Source: Luidia sarsii (taxonomy: Eukaryota; Echinodermata; Asteroidea; Paxillosida; Luidiidae). Taken from it: a stretch of 64,000 nucleotides of DNA. The translations under genes were made by a program, and so were the position numbers. Of this stretch, positions 62,101-64,000 are shown piece by piece. Numbering within the stretch: the stretch's first letter is position 1; each line of letters starts with the position of its first letter. The stretch is taken from the NCBI GenBank assembly GCA_949987565.1, contig OX465104.1:25321757-25385756 (forward strand), written 5' to 3'. The notes under the pieces are model-generated. The model saw only the letters and a program-made list of their open reading frames with translations. It was not told the DNA's origin and ran no database searches.

Positions 62101-64000
62101 GGGGGGTTGCTCACCTCAGTTAGACACAGCGTTCCTATCGCAGTCTGCATTTATCTGTCTGTTCTGTCGGGGGTTGCTCACCTCAGTTAGACACAGCGTT
62201 CCTATTACAGTCTGCATTTGTCTGTCTGTTCTGTCGGGGGGTTGCTCACCTCAGTTAGACACAGTGTTCCTATTACAGTCTGCATTTGTCTGTCTGTTCT
62301 GTTGGGGGGTGGCTCACATCAGTTAGACACAGCGTTCCTATCGCAGTCTGCATTTGTCTGTCTGTTCTGTAGGGGGGTTGTTCACCTCAGTTAGACACAG
62401 TGTTCCTATCGCAGTCTGTATTTGTCTGTCTGTTCTGTAGGGTGGTTGCTCACCTCAGTTAGACACAGCGTTCCTATCGCAGTCTGTATTTGTCTGTCTG
62501 TTCTGTTGGGGGGTTGCTCACCTCAGTTAGACACAGTGTTCCTATCGCAGTCTGTATTTGTCTGTCTGTTCTGTCGGGGGTTGCTCACAACAGTTAGACA
62601 CAGTGTTCCTATCGCATTCTGTATTTGTCTGTTCTGTTGGGGGGTTGCTCCTATTACAGTCTGCATTTGTCTGTCTGTTCTGTTGGGGGGTGGCTCACAT
62701 GAGTTAGACACAGCGTTCCTATCGCAGTCTGTATTTGTCTGTCTGTTCTGTAGGGGGGTTGCTCACCTCAGTTAGACACAGCGTTCCTATCACAGTCTGC
62801 ATTTGTCTGTCTTTTCTGTTGGGGGGTTGCTCACCTCAGTTAGACACAGCGTTCCTATCGCAGTCTGCATTTATCTGTCTGTTCTGTCGGGGGGTTGCTC
62901 ACCTCAGTTAGACACAGGGTTCCTATCGCAGTCTCCATTTGTCTGTCTGTTCTGTCAAGGGTTGCTCACCTCAGTTAGACACAGTGTTCCTATCGCAGTC
63001 TCCATTTGTCTGTCTGTTCTGTCGGGGGGGTTGCTCACCTCAGTTAGACACAGTGTTCCTATCGCAGTCTGTATTTGTCTGTCTGTTCTGTCGGGGGGTT
63101 GCTCACCTCAGTTAGACACAGGGTTCCTATCGCAGTCTGTATTTGTCTGTCTGTTCTGTCAAGGGTTGCTCACCTCAGTTAGACACAGTGTTCCTATCGC
63201 AGTCTGCATTTGTCTGTCTGTTCTGTCAAGGGTTGCTCACCTCAGTTAGACACAGTGTTCCTATCGCAGTCTGTATTTGTCTGTCTGTTCTGTCGGGGGG
63301 TTGCTCACCTCAGTTAGACACAGTGTTCCTATCGCAGTCCGTATTTGTCTGTCTGTTCTGTCAAGGGTTGCTCACCTCAGTTAGACACAGTGTTCCTATT
63401 GCAGTCTCCATTTGTCTGTCTGTTCTGTCGGGGGGTTGCTCACCTCAGTTAGACACAGTGTTCCTATCGCAGTCTGTATTTATCTGTCTGTTCTGTCGGG
63501 GGGTTGCTCACCTCAGTTAGACACAGTGTTCCTATCGCAGTCTGCATTTGTCTGTCTGTTCTGTCGGGGGGTTGTTCACCTCAGTTAGACACAGTGTTCC
63601 TATCGCAGTCTGTATTTGTCTGTCTGTTCTGTAGGGGGGTTGCTCACCTCAGTTAGACACAGCGTTCCTATCGCAGTCTGCATTTATCTGTCTGTTCTGT
63701 CGGGGGTTGCTCACCTCAGTTAGACACAGCGTTCCTATTACAGTCTGCATTTGTCTGTCTGTTCTGTTGGGGGGTGGCTCACATCAGTTAGACACAGTGT
63801 TCCTATCGCAGTCTGCATTTGCCTGTCTGTTCTTTCGGGGGTTGCTCACCTCAGTTATACACAGCGTTCCTATCGCAGTCTGCATTTGTCTGTCTGTTCT
63901 GTCGGGGGTTGCTCACCTCAGTTAGACACAGCGTTCCTATTACAGTCTGCATTTGTCTGTCTGTTCTGTTGGGGGGTTGCTCACCTCAGTTAGACACAGT
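62101..64000. repeat. higher-order repetition within the 67/68-bp array
   Basis: The succession of a TGTAGGGGGG monomer, a TGCATTTATCTG monomer and a CCTATTACAG monomer starts near 62101 and recurs near 63634, an offset of 1533 bp. The CCTATTACAG plus GGTGGCTCACAT(C/G)AG pair appears near 62270, 62650 and 63735. This indicates multi-monomer duplication at the right end. Confidence 0.6.
62621..62660 (+). repeat. truncated monomer in the forward array
   Basis: At 62650/62651 TTGCTC is joined directly to CTATTACAG, deleting 22 bases (ACCTCAGTTAGACACAGCGTTC of the usual unit). The same monomer has also lost one CTGT from its CTGT-rich part (GTATTTGTCTGTTCTG). It is the most damaged unit of this array that I noticed. 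Confidence 0.85.

Larger units (their letters stand above)
57766..64000 (+). repeat. 67/68-bp minisatellite, forward array (about 92 copies)
   Basis: The unit starts TTGCTCACCTCAGTTAGACA, continues CAGCGTTCCTATCGCAGTCT and ends GCATTTGTCTGTCTGTTCTG plus TCGGGGG. Length is 67 bp with five G and 68 bp with six G; both forms are mixed throughout. Common alternatives are CAGCGTTCC/CAGTGTTCC/CAGAGTTCC, TGCATTTG/TGTATTTG/TCCATTTG and TGTCGGGG/TGTTGGGG/TGTCAGGGG. A TAG in CAGTTAGAC closes one of three frames per unit, so open frames here are short artefacts. Rightward of about 62000 new subtypes appear: CCTATTACAG, GGTGGCTCACATCAG and TGTCAAGGGTTGC. The array continues past the right edge of the window. 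Confidence 0.95.

Noticed and set aside
57728..63993. + strand open frames (66-187 codons) with hydrophobic Cys-rich repeats resembling membrane segments.
   Set aside because: They come from the CTGT- and CTC-rich 67/68-bp unit and stop at its TAG whenever the phase comes round. They are artefacts of period and base composition.
57766..64000. G-quadruplex potential from the GGGGG/GGGGGG runs.
   Set aside because: Only one G run occurs per 67-68 bp, so loops would be about 60 bases, far beyond normal quadruplex geometry.
1..64000. Mobile elements, telomeric repeats, rRNA or tRNA genes.
   Set aside because: No transposase or reverse transcriptase motifs, terminal repeats, TTAGGG runs, or structural RNA sequence were recognised on either strand.

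Overview
This window holds almost no conventional genes. It is a block of eukaryotic tandem-repeat DNA, very probably from an animal. The only recognisable protein-coding homology is a damaged thrombospondin type 1 (TSP1) exon at 56194-56361, with a phase-1 splice acceptor and donor. That architecture is metazoan; I cannot name the species. No bacterial operon, rRNA, tRNA, transposase or CRISPR system is visible.

Layout. (1) Positions 1-55675 are one unbroken minisatellite/satellite array, entered mid-array at the left edge. Its monomer is 56 bp and about 50% GC, and there are roughly 1000 copies. A recurrent short form of 52 bp lacks four bases (TTGA), and there are a few 55-, 57-, 58- and 32-bp variants. 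(2) The array has nested higher-order structure: direct duplications with offsets of 1332, 1500, 1568-1570, 2568, 4243, 4781-5228, 7817, 9549, 11483-11983 and about 21.7 kb. Several offsets resolve exactly into whole numbers of monomers once short monomers are counted (4243 bp = 76 monomers, 7817 bp = 140 monomers). (3) Positions 55676-56611 are the only single-copy DNA, about 0.94 kb, and contain the TSP1 exon. (4) Positions 56612-57752 are about 17 copies of a 67-bp minisatellite. (5) Positions 57766-64000 are about 92 copies of a 67/68-bp minisatellite that is the reverse-complement, roughly 80%-identical relative of the previous array. The two meet head to head at a junction carrying a 13-bp tandem duplication. 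The last array runs off the right edge.

Interpretation. The single-copy island looks like part of an intron-exon-intron segment of a TSP1-repeat gene, or its decayed remnant, with two unrelated minisatellites expanded on either side. In all three arrays the commonest monomer differences are CG to TG or CA changes, as expected from decay of methylated CpG. The many short open frames in the arrays are by-products of repeat periods that are not multiples of three, and I do not annotate them as genes. The near-identical multi-kilobase duplications could be recent unequal exchange or, in part, assembly error.
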